NCBI RefSeq assembly: GCF_022436675.1
Contig: NZ_JAKUJZ010000010.1
Span: 1-64,000 of the forward strand
Direction of reading: 5' to 3'
Length of the DNA stretch: 64,000 bases
From: Rheinheimera hassiensis
GTDB lineage: Bacteria > Pseudomonadota > Gammaproteobacteria > Enterobacterales > Alteromonadaceae
This document shows, piece after piece, positions 25,070-33,208 of this stretch. The position numbers and the translations under genes are program-made. The notes beneath the pieces were generated by a model. That model saw only the letters and a list, made by a program, of their open reading frames with translations. It searched no databases and was not told where the DNA came from. Position 1 is the stretch's first letter. Every line of letters starts with the position of its first letter.

Positions 25070-25812
25070 TGTGTAATACCTTCAAGGTTAGTTTTCAATA
25101 CAGATGCTGGTGCATACCCTGCCTTAACAAGATTTCCCTTCATAGAAAATATTGCCGGCGTACCAGCCACTCCTAACATCTCACCTAGGCTAAAATGCTC
25201 TGCTATTTTTGTATCACATTTCTTAGCTGGAATTTCAGCGCCACGAGATACCATATTTAATGCCATCTGCTGACTATCAGCACACCAAATTGATGTCATC
25301 TCGGACACTGTTGGAGATGGTTGACCGTTTTGAGGGTTTTCAAGTCCCATTCGCGGGAAACCTGCATAATGCACTGTGATACCGGCCGCGTTATAGGTTG
25401 ATATTTCGTGGTGAAGTTTCTGGCAGTACCCACAAGAAGTATCGTAAAACACGATTACTTCATGCTTTGGATTGGGTGCAGGAAATGTTATGAATGAGCT
25501 TTTAAGTTCAGAAATCTTTTCTTCTGCAATTTTCAGCTTTCGCGCTTCAGTATTATTTTTAAGTCCTGGCGCCAGATCGTGAAGGGCGCCCGATATTACG
25601 TGCTCGCCGTCCTTAGTAGTATAAAAGATACCTTTGTTCGTAATTACCTGATACAGACCTTTAGATGGTGAGTCTTCAACCGAAATCACTTCAAATGGAG
25701 TCAGCTCCTGAAATTTCTTACTGATCTGCGATTTGTTAAGTTCATCTGCACTTACATGGCTTGTAACGGCTAAGGCTAATAAACTTACTGCTGTAGTTTT
25801 GATTGACTTCAT
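25066..25812 (-). CDS. DsbC-family disulfide isomerase of the transfer operon
   Basis: Start 25812 with GGAGAAAGTC. Signal peptide ends TSHVSA; then a dimerisation domain (GLYQVITNKGIFYTTKDGEHVISG) and a thioredoxin domain with FYDTSCGYCQKLHHE carrying the active-site CGYC. F-type and SXT-type elements encode such isomerases (TrbB, DsbC) to fold Cys-rich Tra proteins. The Cys-rich protein at 1-1331 would be a natural client. Confidence 0.85.
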   Translation of the reverse strand: MKSIKTTAVSLLALAVTSHVSADELNKSQISKKFQELTPFEVISVEDSPSKGLYQVITNKGIFYTTKDGEHVISGALHDLAPGLKNNTEARKLKIAEEKISELKSSFITFPAPNPKHEVIVFYDTSCGYCQKLHHEISTYNAAGITVHYAGFPRMGLENPQNGQPSPTVSEMTSIWCADSQQMALNMVSRGAEIPAKKCDTKIAEHFSLGEMLGVAGTPAIFSMKGNLVKAGYAPASVLKTNLEGITQ

Positions 25813-25934
25813 GACTTTCTCCGAGATTTTGATGCTCAGCATTATTCATCCTGAATGCTTTTCAGTGGACGATTAAGGGGCCGTTTATTGGGCCCTTAAC
25901 AAATTAACCACTGCCTTTCTTTAACAAAGCAAGC

Positions 25935-25950
25935 TGTCCCACATGGGACA
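25935..25950. promoter_or_regulatory. parS-like site 1
   Basis: Perfect palindrome TGTCCCACATGGGACA. It has the layout of ParB sites (compare the chromosomal consensus TGTTTCACGTGAAACA). Confidence 0.75.
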
Positions 25951-25983
25951 GTTAAAACCCCTATGTTGAGGTCGGGTCTATAC

Positions 25984-25999
25984 TGTCCCATGTGGGACA
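25984..25999. promoter_or_regulatory. parS-like site 2
   Basis: TGTCCCATGTGGGACA; centre inverted relative to site 1, 49 bp from it. Confidence 0.75.
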
Positions 26000-26083
26000 G
26001 CTAAATTCCAAAATCACTGAGGCAATAAATTCTGTTCCAAGTGAAAATCATAATGCCAAATCTGCAGGGTAGGGGAGGTAGAC

Positions 26084-26099
26084 TGTCCCATGTGGGACA
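26084..26099. promoter_or_regulatory. parS-like site 3
   Basis: TGTCCCATGTGGGACA, identical to site 2 and exactly 100 bp from it, upstream of parA. Confidence 0.75.
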
Positions 26100-26192
26100 C
26101 TTGAATTGTGTTAATACTAAACACCGAAAAAACTTTCATCGAAAGTTATTTACGTCTCATTATGCGAAACAGTGTCAATTTATTAACGCGGC

Positions 26193-26238
26193 AGTTTGAC
26201 AGTAGGGTAAATAATTTATAGCATGTAACTGTCAAACT
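26193..26238 (+). promoter_or_regulatory. parA promoter with autoregulatory inverted repeat
   Basis: AGTTTGACAGT (26193-26203) and ACTGTCAAACT (26228-26238) are perfect 11-bp arms. The left arm contains a -35 TTGACA, and TAGCAT 17 bp on is a possible -10 between the arms. This is the usual design for repression by a ParA carrying an N-terminal HTH. Confidence 0.65.
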
Positions 26239-26254
26239 ACTTTTGGAAATAATC

Positions 26255-27484
26255 ATGAGTGAAGCCCTAAAAATTATTAATCGTATATCACCGAATATTT
26301 TAAATAATGAAGTCTCACGAGTTGAAGCAGTGCTGGAGGGAATGATTACTCCTGAAGACCTTAACCGTCTTGTTCTTAACCATTCACTATATCAATCTGA
26401 AGCTGCAAGAGCATGCGGCGTTAGTCTCAATACGTTCAAAGAGCGTGTCGTTGAAGCTATCGATAAGGGCATTATTCCTGAAGTTATCATTGAGAGTAAT
26501 AAATACCGGTATACTCTGAATCACATCCATGCCCTGAAGGACTGGATGAATTGTGAGAAATGGGCCGATAAAAATAAAGGGTGCATTGTTCTTAATGTTC
26601 AAAACCAAAAGGGTGGCTCAGGTAAAAGTACCACTGTTATCTCTTTGGCAGCCGGAATTGCACTTAATATAAAGGAACGCAGAAGGGTACTTGTCATTGA
26701 CTTAGACCCGCAGGGCACGCTTCGAGTCGTTGCTGCACCTGATCTTACTGCAGCACCCGGCATTCTAAGCGCAGTCGATATCATGTTAGGCGCCGACGAG
26801 CCAGATAGTGATTATTCTAAGTTTCTTGCAGGTGGATACTCCAATGAGGAAATTCTTAATCATGCAATTAAGAAGACTCACATTCCTAATCTGGATATCA
26901 TCCCTGCATTCCCTACTGATGAGCGCTTTTCATCCGATGCATGGTTTGAATTTGCCAAATCCGGTGAACTCCGCCACCTGAAACTTTTAAAGGATAAGAT
27001 TATCGACCCTTTGAAGAACGATTACGACATGATCTTAATTGACACTGGCCCTCACGTTAACCCGCTGACATGGAGTGCTTTGGAAGCCTGTAATGCCATG
27101 CTTATACCTGTTACCCCAAGAAAACTTGATTGGGCGAGTACTGGCCAGTTCATTATGAATTTACCAGACCAATTTGCTTTTCTACCAAGCAAAGGTGAAA
27201 ACATCAAGTTTCTGAAGGTTGTTGCTGTCAATTATGACGAAGAACAAAATCGTGATTTAGATATGCTTAACCAAATGAAGGATGTTTTAGGTCGGGACAT
27301 GCTTAACCCAGTCATTAAACGTAGCACTGCATTTGAATCTGCTAGCAGAAACTACAGAACTGTTTACGACATACGCAAAACGGACAATCTCTGCCCAGAG
27401 CGACAGTTAGATAAAGCTTTATCAAGCTTGAATGACGTTACCCGTGAACTACTAATTTCTTTAAATGAAATAGACTTCAATTAA
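26255..27484 (+). CDS. parA: ParA partition ATPase with N-terminal HTH (type Ia)
   Basis: 409 aa from ATG 26255 (SD GGAAATAATC). Residues about 45-110 form an HTH-type region (AARACGVSLNTFKERV), then the deviant Walker A NQKGGSGKSTT near residue 120, RVLVIDLDPQG, and DMILIDTGP. The length and N-terminal DNA-binding domain match P1/P7-type ParA, which segregates low-copy plasmids and represses its own operon. parB starts 14 bp downstream. Confidence 0.92.
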   Translation: MSEALKIINRISPNILNNEVSRVEAVLEGMITPEDLNRLVLNHSLYQSEAARACGVSLNTFKERVVEAIDKGIIPEVIIESNKYRYTLNHIHALKDWMNCEKWADKNKGCIVLNVQNQKGGSGKSTTVISLAAGIALNIKERRRVLVIDLDPQGTLRVVAAPDLTAAPGILSAVDIMLGADEPDSDYSKFLAGGYSNEEILNHAIKKTHIPNLDIIPAFPTDERFSSDAWFEFAKSGELRHLKLLKDKIIDPLKNDYDMILIDTGPHVNPLTWSALEACNAMLIPVTPRKLDWASTGQFIMNLPDQFAFLPSKGENIKFLKVVAVNYDEEQNRDLDMLNQMKDVLGRDMLNPVIKRSTAFESASRNYRTVYDIRKTDNLCPERQLDKALSSLNDVTRELLISLNEIDFN

Positions 27485-27498
27485 TTGGACAGAATCAG

Positions 27499-28479
27499 AT
27501 GAACAAACCAGTCAATGAATTTTATCAAGCTAATCGCCCGTCCAAATCTGCGTTAATTTTACCAGGGCAGGGGAGTGGGGGTACTGAATTAATTTCACCA
27601 GTCTCTGGCAATAAAATTAAGCTTAGTACCACGTCAATCCCCGCCGACAAGGTTATGAGCTCCATTGTTAAGTGTCGATATAACCAACGTAATATCAGAT
27701 ATCTTAGCCCAGCTGCAGTCTCTGACATTTTGCCATCTATCAAAGAGGCAAAGCGAAACACTATGCCAGTGTTAGCCGTCAAATTATCAGAAGGTAAGTT
27801 TGAAATCATCGCCGGCATTCGTCGGTGTTATGCCGTAAGTATAACCCCTGATGCTGTTTTAGAAATTCAATACGCAAATGAAATGAGTGACGAGGATAAA
27901 CAGATTCTTGCTAAGACACTCGACACTTACCGCGACCCCAGTATTTTGGATTTAGGACTCACTCTTCTGGACTACAAACATGATGTAGGTGAGGAAGCAT
28001 TTAGCGTTCGTAAAGCAGCCCTGGAGTTTCGTTCAAACAAAACCAAGGTGAACGATGCACTACGAGCAGCAACATTGCCTCATGAATTGTTGTCACTTTT
28101 CCCTGCACTTGAATTTATATCACGAACATTTATTCGCTCTGTAGTGGCATCAGAGGTGACATTTGAGGATATAACTAATGCTATTGAAGGTCTTAAGCCG
28201 GTCACGTTAACAGATGAGGAGTTAAATGATGAAGAACATGAGAAAATCTTAAAGTTAGCTTCATCCAGGCTAGAGAAAATCATATTAAACCGGTTAGCTT
28301 CTTCCAAGCATTCAACTAATGAACCCCCCTCTAAGGTCTTACCTACATGGAATGACTTTGCATTCCGGAAAGGAGTCAAAGCCAAAATCAGTAGTAATAA
28401 GGTAACACTAACTATTAATTCAGATATAGCTAACTCTGAGCTTGGAAAACAGTTACTTGAAATGTTAAAGCAAGGGTAG
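27499..28479 (+). CDS. parB: ParB centromere-binding protein
   Basis: 326 aa. The ParB N-terminal domain has the GIRRCYAVSI box (GERR-type, CTP-binding in the family), then an HTH region (SVRKAALEFRSNKTKVNDALRAA). It should load at the TGTCCCAyrTGGGACA sites on both sides of parAB and spread or slide from them. Confidence 0.9.
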   Translation: MNKPVNEFYQANRPSKSALILPGQGSGGTELISPVSGNKIKLSTTSIPADKVMSSIVKCRYNQRNIRYLSPAAVSDILPSIKEAKRNTMPVLAVKLSEGKFEIIAGIRRCYAVSITPDAVLEIQYANEMSDEDKQILAKTLDTYRDPSILDLGLTLLDYKHDVGEEAFSVRKAALEFRSNKTKVNDALRAATLPHELLSLFPALEFISRTFIRSVVASEVTFEDITNAIEGLKPVTLTDEELNDEEHEKILKLASSRLEKIILNRLASSKHSTNEPPSKVLPTWNDFAFRKGVKAKISSNKVTLTINSDIANSELGKQLLEMLKQG

Positions 28480-28487
28480 GGTGTCTC

Positions 28488-28503
28488 TGTCCCAGATGGG
28501 ACA
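28488..28503. promoter_or_regulatory. parS-like site 4, one mismatch
   Basis: TGTCCCAGATGGGACA just after parB; the central C/G step is changed to G. Confidence 0.6.
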
Positions 28504-28518
28504 CTTATTTTTTCAGCC

Positions 28519-28534
28519 TGTCCCACATGGGACA
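28519..28534. promoter_or_regulatory. parS-like site 5
   Basis: TGTCCCACATGGGACA, identical to site 1, 31 bp from site 4 (three helical turns). Confidence 0.75.
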
Positions 28535-28708
28535 GGGCAATTTATAAGATTTAATTTCCCAGGCTTTATTTAAATATGGTCATATGAATGGCTAAATTAA
28601 TTGGTGTTGATTTAAATGTTCGCCGGCAGACAATTTATTTCGCGTGATCTTTGGGATATGCTCAATAAATATACCCGCTACCTTGTTAGGCCGTTACCAG
28701 AGGGAAAC

Positions 28709-29002
28709 ATGGAAAGAAAAGATTTTGTGAAAGCAGCATTTGCTCAGTTGGATGAAGAATTGGCCTCTGTGCTGATGCATGCGTTAACAGCTGGGTTAGA
28801 AATGGTTATGATTAACGACGATGCTATGGAAGGCTTTCAACATGATCACTCTCTTGATAAATATCAGTTGCTGGCCCTGTCTGAGCTATCGGGCTCTATA
28901 TGCAGCCCAGACGGCAGCAAGCTTCCTGCGTTAACTATGGATGACCTCAGCAAAGCTGCAGCAGAACACGCTCGCATAGAAAAGCTCTGGAAAAGCACTT
29001 AG
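28709..29002 (+). CDS. Hypothetical protein, 97 aa
   Basis: ATG 28709 has a clear SD (AGAGGGAAAC); an in-frame ATG at 28616 has none. Mostly helical, acidic. Downstream of the par locus; no family recognised. Confidence 0.5.
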   Translation: MERKDFVKAAFAQLDEELASVLMHALTAGLEMVMINDDAMEGFQHDHSLDKYQLLALSELSGSICSPDGSKLPALTMDDLSKAAAEHARIEKLWKST

Positions 29003-29044
29003 TTAAATTGGGGCTGTCGTGGAACAGGATTCAATGCATCTGCT

Positions 29045-29977
29045 CTACCGCGGCGCTTGGTGAAGCGTTAATTCAGACATTTCAAATAGCCCCATTCGTG
29101 TGACATCACTGACTATACGTTCAAGGTTATCCCAGATTTTTGGACTATTCTCTTCGCCATAGTAACTGGCCTGCCAAAAACAGCCTGGCCTTACCAACTC
29201 GTTCAGCAACTCAAAGTATGGGTAGTCAACCTCTTCGAGGCTGTGGCCGAGAACAACTACTCTCTCGATGTCGTGCAGGGCGTATAAAAAAACATGATGC
29301 AACGCTATACAGCTCTGAGTGTCTTTTATGCTCAGGTTGTAATAGCGGTGAGCAGACTCTACAGCGTCCTGATATTTCTGCGAGAAACTGTCAAACATAT
29401 CCGACAACTGCTCATCGGTATAGAGTGATTCATCAATTGGCTTGGGTGGTTCATACTCACTGTGCTCAAGTCCATGCCCGATTACCAACGGCGTTGGGCC
29501 ACTCAATGTGCCATGGATATGGCAAATATTGGCCGGCGGGATTTGGTAGATTCGTTGTAGCGTGTTGGTATAGTTAAAATTGATGAAACGGGCGTCATGG
29601 TCGAGCTTCAAATAGGTGCCAGCACATATCGGGTGTTTCTCAGCTGGAGTAAGGTAATCGTGTAGCATTTTAACCAAACCAACTGTCAGGTTGTCGATTT
29701 CAGTATCGACCTCATAGTTGAACTGGTCTTCATGCGGGTCGTCATCATAGTAGTCGGTTTTATGGTCAATCAGTTCATCAACACTAAACTCGGAAAGATT
29801 TTGTTCGAGCTCATTCCACACTTCATCTAATGTCTTATAGCGACTGCTGAAGGCAAAGTACCGCTCAAAGGCCCTGGCAAAAGGGCTGTACTTTGCAAAC
29901 TCCTTGAAGCCTCCATACGACGTAGGTAAGCGGTGATGGAGATCAAATCCGTTACCAATTACATAGAGTGTCTTCAT
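29045..29977 (-). CDS. AbiH-type protein (putative phage abortive infection)
   Basis: Begins MKTLYVIGNGFDLHHRLPTSY, the diagnostic AbiH N-terminus, with FINFNYTNTLQRIY, HIHGT and VVLGHSLEEVDYPYF further on, all typical of the family. About 310 aa. AbiH was described as a lactococcal phage abortive-infection protein; its biochemistry is poorly known. A TTG at 30019 overlapping the upstream stop (TTGA) could add 14 residues, but 29977 gives the standard N-terminus. Confidence 0.8.
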   Translation of the reverse strand: MKTLYVIGNGFDLHHRLPTSYGGFKEFAKYSPFARAFERYFAFSSRYKTLDEVWNELEQNLSEFSVDELIDHKTDYYDDDPHEDQFNYEVDTEIDNLTVGLVKMLHDYLTPAEKHPICAGTYLKLDHDARFINFNYTNTLQRIYQIPPANICHIHGTLSGPTPLVIGHGLEHSEYEPPKPIDESLYTDEQLSDMFDSFSQKYQDAVESAHRYYNLSIKDTQSCIALHHVFLYALHDIERVVVLGHSLEEVDYPYFELLNELVRPGCFWQASYYGEENSPKIWDNLERIVSDVTRMGLFEMSELTLHQAPR

Positions 29978-30015
29978 TGAAGATAAGCCTTTACTGAGCG
30001 TGACAAGACTTTGGT

Positions 30016-30288
30016 TCAAGTGCCGGTGTACTTGGTGCCGGGCCGGTCTCCTTCAGCAGCTTGCTGCTTTTCCTCATTACTCATATCAGACACATGGACA
30101 TAGGTACCATTCACCGGTGGTGGGACTGTCAGGCAACCTGAATCGTTTGTGACGCTCACAAGACCAATAACCTCTCCAGACTCAGTCGTCGCCCAGACAA
30201 CTACCCTCGTAAAATGGGTACCATTCACCCCTTTTAAACGAAAGTACCAATTGTCTGCCTGGCAACTGTTTATAAATTTATGCGACAT
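30016..30288 (-). CDS. Hypothetical protein, 90 aa, abiH-linked
   Basis: Start 30288 follows GGAGAAGAGT. Beta-rich (NWYFRLKGVNGTHFTRVVVW). Stop touches a possible TTG start of the AbiH gene, so the two are probably coexpressed. May be a partner or regulator; unproven. Confidence 0.55.
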   Translation of the reverse strand: MSHKFINSCQADNWYFRLKGVNGTHFTRVVVWATTESGEVIGLVSVTNDSGCLTVPPPVNGTYVHVSDMSNEEKQQAAEGDRPGTKYTGT

Positions 30289-30510
30289 ACTCTTCTCCAA
30301 TATTAAAGACTAACCCTGCAGGTACGAATTGCATTATGCATAGTACCCTACGCAGCTACAAGGCCAACATGGTGACAACTAAACCTTTCACCGTGCCGCC
30401 GGCACACCAATAGGTCTCGCCCTGAATAGACTGACCGAACCTTGCGCGCCGCGCCGCAAAATGGTTTTATTAGCACAGGAGTGGCGGGAACCCTCTTAAA
30501 GGACATATAC
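30289..30510. other. Divergent intergenic region
   Basis: Separates the abiH unit from the plus-strand zinc-ribbon gene. GACTAACCCTGCAGG near 30310 weakly resembles an arm of the hairpin repeats; no gene seen. Confidence 0.35.
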
Positions 30511-30870
30511 ATGATTATTCTTGATACGGCGTACCACATCACGTTTGATGAGCACAGTAGCAAGCCGGAGATCGCTTGCACAGGTAATTGCCGTAAGGCA
30601 TGGTGGAAATCCGATTTTGCAAACAAGCATATAAGCCTTTGTCCGCTCTGTGGCGGCTCACTCTGCGAAGCAGTTGAGAAGGTGCACTATAACGTTTTAA
30701 GTAGCGCCAACAGGCCGCTTAGGCTTAGTGACTTCACATCGACAACAGACGTTCCACACCGGGAAAAGCTGTCAATTAAAGCTCTGCTCAAGGGTGGAGC
30801 CGGAATTAACAACCTCAGTGTGGTAAAGCCCGCGTTTGTTGAAAAAGCACGCGCTGAGTGGTGTAGCTAA
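30511..30870 (+). CDS. Zinc-ribbon protein, 119 aa
   Basis: ATG 30511 with AAAGGACATATAC. CTGNC and CPLCGG (residues about 22-52) make a zinc ribbon; the C-terminal half has a KALLKGGAGI segment. Stop lies in an 18-bp perfect palindrome, followed by a terminator. Confidence 0.55.
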   Translation: MIILDTAYHITFDEHSSKPEIACTGNCRKAWWKSDFANKHISLCPLCGGSLCEAVEKVHYNVLSSANRPLRLSDFTSTTDVPHREKLSIKALLKGGAGINNLSVVKPAFVEKARAEWCS

Positions 30871-30907
30871 CTGCAGTTAGCTAAAAGGCGCCAGTTGGTG
30901 GCGCCTT
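30865..30907. terminator. Palindrome plus bidirectional terminator
   Basis: AGCTAACTGCAGTTAGCT (30865-30882) covers the stop codon. AAGGCGCC...GGCGCCTT (30885-30907) is an 8-bp stem flanked by A and T on both sides, so it can end transcription from either strand. Confidence 0.7.
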
Positions 30908-30914
30908 ATATGTA

Positions 30915-30968
30915 AAATAATTAACTTATAGATCCGTACGGACAGAGCCAGGCGGGTAAATAAACTTA
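30915..30968 (-). repeat. Gene-flanking hairpin repeat, copy at 30.9 kb
   Basis: Minus strand AAGTTTATTTACCCGCC ... GGATCTATAAGTTAATTATTTT, with the TAA of the 80-aa gene at its edge. Confidence 0.5.
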
Positions 30969-31208
30969 ACTTTGGCTTTCTTCAACCAACATCTGCAACT
31001 GCCAGAATTGCATCAGATTCAGTTCTTCAGTATCACCAATAACCTTTTCTGTTACCGGGTGCGCTTTAAATAACATCAGCATTTCACCGTGCTGTTTCGG
31101 GTAAATCCATTTAAGTCCGGGACCAACTGCCAATAGCGTAATAAATGCCATCGTTACAGCAATCACCATTAGCAGAACTTCGGCTCGTTCACGAAATGTA
31201 GTGCCCAT
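30966..31208 (-). CDS. Single-helix membrane protein, 80 aa
   Basis: One transmembrane segment at residues about 10-30 (LLMVIAVTMAFITLLAV), then a cytoplasmic or periplasmic tail. Start 31208 follows AAAAAGAGT. Unknown function. Confidence 0.55.
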   Translation of the reverse strand: MGTTFRERAEVLLMVIAVTMAFITLLAVGPGLKWIYPKQHGEMLMLFKAHPVTEKVIGDTEELNLMQFWQLQMLVEESQS

Positions 31209-31229
31209 ACTCTTTTTCTTGTACCAAAA

Positions 31230-31403
31230 TTAAACGGTTTTACCGGAAAGTTTGCCGAAGCCCCGAGGCAGCCGACACTTACTTTTTTCGCGTCTCAGTT
31301 TCATGATCCACGAGGTGCGGTAATTACCTTTCGGTAGTGCTGATGTTTCAAAAATACCCTGGTCGAGATCAGACACATTATTTCTGAAAATTGCTTTAGT
31401 CAT
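31230..31403 (-). CDS. Small basic protein, 57 aa
   Basis: ATG 31403 with AGGAAACCGAAG; an upstream in-frame start at 31493 lacks an SD. Strongly basic C-terminus (KLRREKSKCRLPRGFGKL), so nucleic-acid binding is plausible. Confidence 0.5.
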   Translation of the reverse strand: MTKAIFRNNVSDLDQGIFETSALPKGNYRTSWIMKLRREKSKCRLPRGFGKLSGKTV

Positions 31404-31519
31404 CTTCGGTTTCCTATGAATGTGATTTCGAAATGGCACTAACTGTTCCGTCCGACCACTTGGTATAAATGGTACAGCCCAACCGCCATTCACTAACTTT
31501 AAAAACCATAAGCTGTTTT

Positions 31520-31999
31520 CTATTCCGGCTCATTCCAATCTGGAAGCATTTGGACAGAGAATTTTGCCCCCTTCGCTTTAGTGATTGCGTTCTTCACCAG
31601 TTTCAAAATAACTTTATCTGGCATATTTTCATACAAGGTTAACTCTCCCTCACCAGCAGCGTATTTAGCATAGCTATCTTCAATTTCTTTGATGCTTACG
31701 GTTTCTTTTGCTATCTGAGAGTTAGGGTCAAGATAGTCGAATGCGGTACTTTCATTTTTTTTCCGTTGATTAGGGCTTGAAAACCTCAACGAAAGTTGAT
31801 TAAGTTCTTCCAAAAAAGTTTGCTCTTCTTCGCGCGAAACACTCACCGGTTTTTCTTGAACGGACCAAACGACTGAGCCGTTAGTAATCTCATAACCAAC
31901 CCTAACTCCATCAGGCAAACTAGCTAACAGAGCCGACAACTTATCTTCAAAAATTGACTTAGGCTCGCCAGGCTTCATAAATAAATGGGTGTTCTGCAT
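31520..31999 (-). CDS. Hypothetical protein, 159 aa, copy 2 of a duplicated gene
   Basis: About 99% identical at DNA level to 9801-10280; identity stops at the start and stop codons. ATG 31999 follows AAGGAGTAAACTA. Unlike copy 1 it is preceded by a leader with two large hairpins and a 13-codon ORF (32161-32283), so the copies may be regulated differently. Confidence 0.7.
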   Translation of the reverse strand: MQNTHLFMKPGEPKSIFEDKLSALLASLPDGVRVGYEITNGSVVWSVQEKPVSVSREEEQTFLEELNQLSLRFSSPNQRKKNESTAFDYLDPNSQIAKETVSIKEIEDSYAKYAAGEGELTLYENMPDKVILKLVKNAITKAKGAKFSVQMLPDWNEPE

Positions 32000-32160
32000 T
32001 AGTTTACTCCTTAAAGCTGACTCTGGAAGTTGTCTGGAAACTTACTCACCAAGCAGCACTCAGCTGTTTTCCTGAGTTACCCGGAAATCAAAATTACCAC
32101 CCAAACTGGCACTGGCCAGGTCTGGAAATTTGCAGAGCGGCTACCGCGCTGCGCTTGTTG

Positions 32161-32240
32161 AATCCAATTTAAAACCCTTTAGATACAGCGATAAAAGGGC
32201 TTTAAACTGGATTGCCTGGTAGTTTTCCAGAGCAGGCAAT
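32161..32240 (-). promoter_or_regulatory. Two abutting hairpins in a leader
   Basis: Arms 32161-32180 and 32194-32213 pair over 20 positions; the two imperfect pairs are A-C on the plus strand but G-U in minus-strand RNA, so folding is best in the minus transcript. Arms ATTGCCTG (32211-32218) and CAGGCAAT (32233-32240) form a second stem that shares 3 nt with the first. This could be an attenuator or mRNA stabiliser ahead of the 159-aa gene. Bases 32000-32160 hold no gene. Confidence 0.5.
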
Positions 32241-32241
32241 T

Positions 32242-32283
32242 CTATAGTTTTTGTTTTCCAGCACTAGTTTTTAAGAGTATCAT
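32242..32283 (-). CDS. Possible 13-aa leader peptide
   Basis: ATG 32283 follows AGGAAGCACC; the frame MILLKTSAGKQKL stops at TAG 2 nt before the first hairpin. SD quality and hairpin placement suggest a leader peptide. Confidence 0.35.
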   Translation of the reverse strand: MILLKTSAGKQKL

Positions 32284-32291
32284 GGTGCTTC

Positions 32292-32516
32292 CTATCTATC
32301 ATCAATCGACTTTGATAAGGGTGACTTATTTGGATTGTTCCACCCTGTGTCATCTTTCTTCTTTTTCGCAAAACCACCTAAAAAATAGTACCCAATAATC
32401 AGAGGTATCAGCATAAGTGGAATGCTAACTGCAAAGTCGAAAAAAGTCATATCAGTCCAACTTTGCACTTGTGAATTCCACCAAGCTAAATATGTTTTCA
32501 ACCATTCAGGCAGCAT
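32292..32516 (-). CDS. Single-helix membrane protein, 74 aa
   Basis: Amphipathic Trp-rich start (MLPEWLKTYLAWWNSQ), one transmembrane segment at about 28-50, and a Lys-rich tail (GGFAKKKKDD). Start 32516 follows AGGATTTATA. Confidence 0.55.
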   Translation of the reverse strand: MLPEWLKTYLAWWNSQVQSWTDMTFFDFAVSIPLMLIPLIIGYYFLGGFAKKKKDDTGWNNPNKSPLSKSIDDR

Positions 32517-32654
32517 TATAAATCCTACTTGGTTAATTCAGCGTTCAAGCGCTGAAACTCTCTGAGCACAACAGCCCATTTCACTGACTCCAGAACATCT
32601 GTCCAGTCATGCCACTTGCCTTTTTCTGGTAGCGCTTCTGATTCTTCCCAAGCT

Positions 32655-32948
32655 TTAACACAGCCAAATCCCGCTCAGGCATTCACCATCAAACCACATA
32701 AGATCACCAATTTTTGCTTCGTCTCCCATGTAGTCAGTACCGTAATCTGCCAGTTGCTGCTCGTAGTCATCCTCAGACAACACAAAAAATTCATCAATGC
32801 TGTCATATTCACGCTTAATGTCAGCCTGATCATCAGCTGGCAGATCAGCAAATTCATGGTGTCCATAGTGGGCCGCGCCGTAATTCAGAGCTTTTTGGCC
32901 AAGCTCTGCAACAAACTGCTCAAATGTTGTTTCTATGCTCAATTCCAT
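32655..32948 (-). CDS. Hypothetical acidic protein, apparently frameshifted
   Basis: ATG 32948 has AAGGAAACAACCGC. The frame ends early at 32655 after DGECLSGIWLC. In the next frame the DNA continues as GFGCVKAWEESEALPEK...REFQRLNAELTK to TAG 32525-32527, which looks like the genuine C-terminus. Frame change near 32680 would restore about 140 aa. Could be a mutation, sequencing error or recoding; no classic slippery heptamer is visible. Confidence 0.5.
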   Translation of the reverse strand: MELSIETTFEQFVAELGQKALNYGAAHYGHHEFADLPADDQADIKREYDSIDEFFVLSEDDYEQQLADYGTDYMGDEAKIGDLMWFDGECLSGIWLC

Positions 32949-32961
32949 GCGGTTGTTTCCT

Positions 32962-33171
32962 TTACTCTGATTTGTATAAACACCAGCCTGAATCAAACGA
33001 CTCGTGTAGTCTGGCATACCAAAACTCAGCAGCACTGTATACTTCGCCATGATGTGACTCAATATTTCCGACACGGCTCAATTTAAATCCAATATCCGGT
33101 GCCGATTTGTGTGATACAAATGAGCCGTTGGCCATATTTGCCTGCGCTTCAGATTTTGTTAAGTCACCCAT
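32962..33171 (-). CDS. Hypothetical protein, 69 aa
   Basis: ATG 33171 with AGAGGAAACCAT; ORFs reaching further upstream overlap the neighbour. Aromatic C-terminal half (SAAEFWYARLHESFDSGWCLY). Unknown. Confidence 0.5.
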   Translation of the reverse strand: MGDLTKSEAQANMANGSFVSHKSAPDIGFKLSRVGNIESHHGEVYSAAEFWYARLHESFDSGWCLYKSE

Positions 33172-33208
33172 ATGGTTTCCTCTACCGAAATTACTGGCCA
33201 TACCGCGC

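Noticed and set aside
20000..31000. oriT or relaxase gene
   Set aside because: Conjugation genes are present, but no relaxase ORF and no convincing nic region was seen; both are probably outside the window.
32616..33086. 156-codon plus-strand ORF
   Set aside because: Antisense to a row of minus-strand genes with good SDs; low-complexity hydrophobic composition typical of a shadow.
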